7,734 nt of DNA from Candidatus Kariarchaeota archaeon (GTDB lineage Archaea > Asgardarchaeota > Heimdallarchaeia > Heimdallarchaeales > Kariarchaeaceae). Of the stretch, positions 4,777 to 7,734 are shown piece after piece. The DNA lies in assembly GCA_016839545.1 (NCBI GenBank), contig JAEOUB010000591.1:1-7734 (forward strand), read 5' to 3'. Numbering within the stretch: the stretch's first letter is position 1; each line of letters opens with the position of its first letter. The translations under genes were made by a program, and so were the position numbers. The notes below the pieces were generated by a model. That model was not told the DNA's origin, ran no database searches, and saw only the letters and a list, made by a program, of their open reading frames with translations.

Positions 4777-7281
4777 TATGCTATTGACAATAGCTAATCC
4801 AGCCATCGCGTCCTTGGCATAAAAGACATCGCCTGTCCCACCTCGAGCAGGAATGACATCATTCTCGACAAATTTCGGAGTGAGAGCTGCACCTCCCAAG
4901 AGTAGTGGCAGACCAATATTTTCAGATTTAAGGTGCTCTACAACCGTTACCATGTATCTTGATGACTTTACAAGTAATCCACTCAATCCCACTGCATCCG
5001 GATTGAGTTCGCGAATCTTGTTAATCAACTCCTGACTATCCACTCTGATACCAAGGTCAATCACCGCATATCCATTGCTCTCCAGGATTATCCGAACCAG
5101 ATTCTTCCCAATATCGTGGACATCTCCTTTCACAGTTGCAAGCATCACTGTCTTCTTCGATACTGTTTCTTCCGTAATAATAAGTGGTTCAAGATGTGAT
5201 ATTGCCAATTTAACCACTTCAGCGGATTGTAATACCTCGGTGACAATCATTTTTGCCTGTTCAAAAAGGACACCTACCTCTTTCATTCCATCCATTATCA
5301 CTCCATTGATAATCTCAAGTGGAGTAAATTCTTGAAGTAAAGCATCAAGATTGTCAATAACTCCTGCCTTGGCCCCGAAAACGATGGACTTGTGGATTGC
5401 TTCCTTTGGCGGTAGATCCTCAATAACATTGATCTCACGACGAGAGCTATCCCGGTAATAGTTGGAAAATTCGGTTAAGGCTTCAATGGACTGGGTTTCC
5501 AGTACTCGTTCTGCCAATACTAATTCTTCATCGGGTATAGAAGCATACCTGATTATCAGATTCGGATTGACAATTGCCAAATCCAGTCCAGCTTGCACTG
5601 CATGGTAGAAGAAAACTGAATTCAGAACCTCCCTTCCAGCAGGTGGTAGTCCAAAACTAACATTTGACACTCCCAGAATCGTGGAAACTCTGGGATATCT
5701 GCGTTTTATCTCAGATATTGCCTTAATTGTTGCTTGTGACGTACCTCTGAGGGTTTCATCAGTACCTGAATCTACCGTGAATACGAGAAGATCAAAAATA
5801 ATGTCTTCAGGAGGAATACCATGATCATCCACAAGAATATGATATAACCTGTCAGCCACTTCTAACTTCTTATCATAGGTGAGTGCCATTCCATCAATTT
5901 CATCAATAAGACCAACCACTGCTGCTGCGCCATATTTCTTCATTAATCCGACCAGAACCCCAAGTTTCTCAAATCCCGACTCGAGATTAATTGAATTGAT
6001 AATTGATTTCCCCTGAGTCTGCTTCAAGGCTGTCTCGACAGCTACAGGATCAGTTGAGTCAATCATGATAGGAAGTTTCGTTGCCTGAGCAAGTTTGGGG
6101 TAGAACTTATTAATTGCCTCAACTTCATTATACTCTGTATCTTCAAGACAGATATCCAGAATCTGTGATCCTCCCTGAACCTGATCTTTGACCACCTCCA
6201 ACGCCTCCTCAAACTGCTGATTGCGGATAAGTTCCTTGAATCTCCTGCTTCCCTGTACATTGGCTCGTTCACCAACTAGCATTATCCGCATTTTCTCATT
6301 TGGTGTGACTGATTGTACTCCAGATACAGTCAAAGGCCTTTCCTTTGACACCAGAGGACGCGGTGGAATGCCCTCCAATCTTGACTTGAGTTCCCGTATG
6401 TGATCAGGACCAGTGCCACAACAACCTCCAACCAAATTAAGCAAACCTGCTCTTGCATACTCTTCCAGCGTGTCTGCAAACTCTTTCGGACCAAGATCAT
6501 ACTCTCCATGTTCGTTGGGTAATCCTGCATTGGGATACATGAATGTTGGAAGGTCAGTTAGATCACTAAGTACATTTATTGGTTCATGAAGATCCTTGGG
6601 ACCGACGGCACAGTTCATCCCAATAGCATGAACATGTATGGAGCTGAAAGTCGCAAAGAAACCTTCAATATCCTGTCCTGCAAGCATTCGACCTGCAAGA
6701 GCCATACTTGAGGAAATAAATACAGGTAATTCTACTCCTGCCCCCTGTGCAGCCTCATTCACAGCATGCAGTGCTGCTTTAACATTGAGGGAATCATGGA
6801 CTGTCTCAATTATTGCGATATCAATTCCCCCCTCAATCAATCCTCGAGCCTGTTCCAAATAGGATGCCTTCATTGCATCATAGCTAATATCCTGAGTGAC
6901 CACAATAGATTTCGTTGTAGGACCCAAAGAACCACCCACAAATGTACCTGGAAAATTAGACACTGCTTCACGGGCTATTTTAGCCGCAGCCACATTCATC
7001 TCGTAGGCTTTATGCTGAAGACCGTATTCCTCAAGGACTATAGATGTCGCACCAAAAGTATTCGTCTCAATAATATCTGCACCAGCACGAAGATATTCCT
7101 CATGAATTGCCTTGATTACATCTGGGCGAGTGAGAACCAAGTTCTCATTGCATCCCTCCAATTCAGGACCACCAAAATCTTCGGCGGTTAAATTGAAATC
7201 CTGGATCATGGTCCCCATCCCACCATCAAATAAGAGAATCCTCTTGCTCAATTGTTCAGTCAATATATTACTATCCGACAT
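4759..7281 (-). CDS. metH: Cobalamin-dependent methionine synthase lacking the activation domain
   Basis: This enzyme transfers a methyl group from a methyl-pterin through cobalamin to homocysteine, making methionine. From the chosen ATG it has 840 residues. The homocysteine domain (about 10-305) starts LLFDGGMGT and has zinc ligands C224 (GMNC) and C287/C288 (GGCCGT). The pterin-binding domain (about 330-590) has GERANVQGSRRFK, IMIDST and GVSNVSFGLP. A helical cap (about 610-700) and a B12-binding domain (about 710-835) follow, with KGDVHDIGKN carrying the cobalt-ligand His722, then GLSGLLVKSS and LLLGGAALT. The activation domain is encoded by the next gene. The start at 7281 is preferred over the in-frame ATG at 7359: AGGAG lies 10 bases upstream and the extra 26 residues match nothing in the family. 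Cys378 replaces the usual Asn of the DxN pterin motif. A full MetH with homocysteine and pterin domains is uncommon in archaea, many of which use a short MetE-like enzyme. Confidence 0.96.
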   Translation of the reverse strand: MSDSNILTEQLSKRILLFDGGMGTMIQDFNLTAEDFGGPELEGCNENLVLTRPDVIKAIHEEYLRAGADIIETNTFGATSIVLEEYGLQHKAYEMNVAAAKIAREAVSNFPGTFVGGSLGPTTKSIVVTQDISYDAMKASYLEQARGLIEGGIDIAIIETVHDSLNVKAALHAVNEAAQGAGVELPVFISSSMALAGRMLAGQDIEGFFATFSSIHVHAIGMNCAVGPKDLHEPINVLSDLTDLPTFMYPNAGLPNEHGEYDLGPKEFADTLEEYARAGLLNLVGGCCGTGPDHIRELKSRLEGIPPRPLVSKERPLTVSGVQSVTPNEKMRIMLVGERANVQGSRRFKELIRNQQFEEALEVVKDQVQGGSQILDICLEDTEYNEVEAINKFYPKLAQATKLPIMIDSTDPVAVETALKQTQGKSIINSINLESGFEKLGVLVGLMKKYGAAAVVGLIDEIDGMALTYDKKLEVADRLYHILVDDHGIPPEDIIFDLLVFTVDSGTDETLRGTSQATIKAISEIKRRYPRVSTILGVSNVSFGLPPAGREVLNSVFFYHAVQAGLDLAIVNPNLIIRYASIPDEELVLAERVLETQSIEALTEFSNYYRDSSRREINVIEDLPPKEAIHKSIVFGAKAGVIDNLDALLQEFTPLEIINGVIMDGMKEVGVLFEQAKMIVTEVLQSAEVVKLAISHLEPLIITEETVSKKTVMLATVKGDVHDIGKNLVRIILESNGYAVIDLGIRVDSQELINKIRELNPDAVGLSGLLVKSSRYMVTVVEHLKSENIGLPLLLGGAALTPKFVENDVIPARGGTGDVFYAKDAMAGLAIVNSIFEGEN

Positions 7282-7291
7282 ATCGTGATAT

Positions 7292-7296
7292 CTCCT
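7292..7296 (-). promoter_or_regulatory. Shine-Dalgarno deciding the metH start
   Basis: AGGAG on the minus strand (within TTAGGAGATAT) sits 10 bases upstream of the ATG at 7281. The upstream in-frame ATG at 7359 has no comparable sequence and would itself lie upstream of the TATA-like box, so the internal start is favoured. Confidence 0.75.
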
Positions 7297-7332
7297 AAGA
7301 TGGGAACTACATTTCTTGGAGCGGATGTTTTC

Positions 7333-7340
7333 ATTTAAAG
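7333..7340 (-). promoter_or_regulatory. Possible TATA box of the metH operon
   Basis: CTTTAAAT on the minus strand resembles an archaeal TATA box. It predicts a transcript start near 7311, giving a leader of about 30 bases that contains the Shine-Dalgarno at 7292-7296. The position is consistent, but the match is not strong enough to be certain. Confidence 0.45.
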
Positions 7341-7357
7341 ATAGCATTAAGAACATC

Positions 7358-7385
7358 ATAGAGTATGCGAATAGGAATACTCTAT
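7358..7385. repeat. Perfect 9-bp inverted repeat upstream of metH, candidate operator
   Basis: ATAGAGTAT (7358-7366) and its exact reverse complement ATACTCTAT (7377-7385) are separated by 10 bases. The element starts about 18 bases upstream of the TATA-like box of metH, a place where archaeal regulators often bind as dimers. On the plus strand it is followed by five T residues (7387-7391), so it could also act as a hairpin stop for antisense transcription. No plus-strand gene ends there, so an operator reading is preferred but unproven. Confidence 0.5.
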
Positions 7386-7473
7386 CTTTTTGAAACTAGC
7401 ATGAGATTTCAGAAATGCTATTTGATGATGCCACTATGCACTCCCTCATCTTACCCATTCTTTCTAATTCTTC

Positions 7474-7479
7474 AAAAAA
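7474..7479 (-). terminator. Oligo-T run downstream of orc1/cdc6
   Basis: Six consecutive T residues on the minus strand, about 54 bases after the orc1/cdc6 stop, are a plausible archaeal terminator. No hairpin precedes them. The placement between orc1/cdc6 and the metH promoter region supports separate transcription of the two. Confidence 0.35.
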
Positions 7480-7532
7480 TTACCCGAATCCTTGTTCTCT
7501 GAGATATTATTCGTAAAGGAATGGTCCTAATA

Positions 7533-7734
7533 TCAAGCTTTTACTGCCGTACCGATACGCTTGAGTACGGCATTCTCCAATGCCACAGCGGTTGCATCCT
7601 GAATAGAAATAAGCTGGGTCGTACCACGGATTGTCTTTCCTGAGATCTCAGTCTCGATTATACCAAGACGACTGAGATCCTTGATGTATTCCCAAACTTG
7701 GGTGTGTTTTCTCGCCTTGACCCCATATTCCTCA
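7533..7734 (-). CDS. cdc6: Orc1/Cdc6 replication initiator, C-terminal winged-helix end (partial)
   Basis: The frame is open from the right edge to a TGA at 7535-7533, giving 67 codons including the stop. It reads EEYGVKARKHTQVWEYIKDL, then SRLGIIETEISGKTIRGTTQ, then LISIQDATA. This matches the C-terminal winged-helix DNA-binding domain of archaeal Orc1/Cdc6 proteins, with the typical T-Q-x-W-x-Y-I-K-D-L helix, the L-G-I-I strand and the RG-T-T wing. Archaeal Orc1/Cdc6 proteins bind origin repeats and load the MCM helicase. The ATPase domain lies outside the window, so activity cannot be judged. The identification rests on a short stretch but the motif is distinctive. Confidence 0.85.
   Translation of the reverse strand, partial: EEYGVKARKHTQVWEYIKDLSRLGIIETEISGKTIRGTTQLISIQDATAVALENAVLKRIGTAVKA

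Larger units (their letters stand above)
7282..7532. other. Intergenic region between orc1/cdc6 and metH
   Basis: This 251-base gap is the largest in the window. It holds the oligo-T run, the inverted repeat, the TATA-like box and the Shine-Dalgarno listed separately. I see no convincing small gene, tRNA or origin-recognition repeat in it. It is noticeably AT-rich around 7380-7530. Confidence 0.6.

Noticed and set aside
6766..7191. 141-codon open frame antisense to metH
   Set aside because: It lies wholly within the strongly supported metH coding sequence, has no Shine-Dalgarno, and its translation shows no domain; it is a frame shadow.
7282..7359. Upstream in-frame ATG at 7359 extending metH by 26 residues
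   Set aside because: No Shine-Dalgarno precedes it, the added residues do not resemble MetH, and it lies upstream of the TATA-like box; the ATG at 7281 has a good Shine-Dalgarno.
7282..7532. Replication origin next to orc1/cdc6
   Set aside because: Archaeal origins usually lie upstream of orc1/cdc6, whereas this is its 3' side; no repeated origin-recognition boxes are visible, only one inverted repeat placed at the metH promoter.

Overview
The window looks archaeal, and I infer an Asgard-like lineage with low to moderate confidence. A strand-edge fragment matches the C-terminal winged helix of archaeal Orc1/Cdc6. A Dpo4-type Y-family polymerase carries a PCNA-binding-like tail. Promoter-like sequences are archaeal TATA boxes, including one placed for a leaderless transcript, and T-runs rather than bacterial hairpins follow genes. 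A large protein combines receiver-like domains with what look like longin/roadblock-type domains, folds that are unusually common in Asgard genomes. Base composition is AT-leaning and even across the window, and nothing points to a recent mobile insertion.

Layout, left to right. Positions 1-577 (+) hold the 3' end of an unrecognised, possibly exported protein. Positions 705-1943 (+) encode a translesion DNA polymerase (DinB/Dpo4 family). Positions 2027-3976 (+) encode a 649-residue protein that reads as receiver-like, longin-like, receiver-like, longin-like, apparently an internal duplication. Its stop codon directly abuts the stop codon of a convergent two-gene operon on the minus strand. 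That operon is metH (7281-4759), a cobalamin-dependent methionine synthase with homocysteine, pterin, cap and B12 domains, followed with a one-base stop/start overlap by a separate 260-residue protein (4759-3977) matching the S-adenosylmethionine-dependent reactivation domain of MetH. Positions 7533-7734 (-) hold the end of an orc1/cdc6 gene.

How the genes work together. The only clear functional unit is the split methionine synthase. The large subunit would move a methyl group from a methyl-pterin via cobalamin to homocysteine, and the small protein would reductively remethylate cobalamin after oxidative inactivation. The pair has its own promoter-like region (TATA-like box, Shine-Dalgarno, and a perfect 9-bp inverted repeat just upstream that could be an operator). 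The polymerase and the receiver/longin protein are neighbours on the plus strand, but a T-run and a separate promoter between them suggest independent transcription. No tRNA, rRNA, CRISPR array, insertion sequence or origin repeat was found. No gene-free stretch exceeds 300 bases; the longest is 7282-7532.
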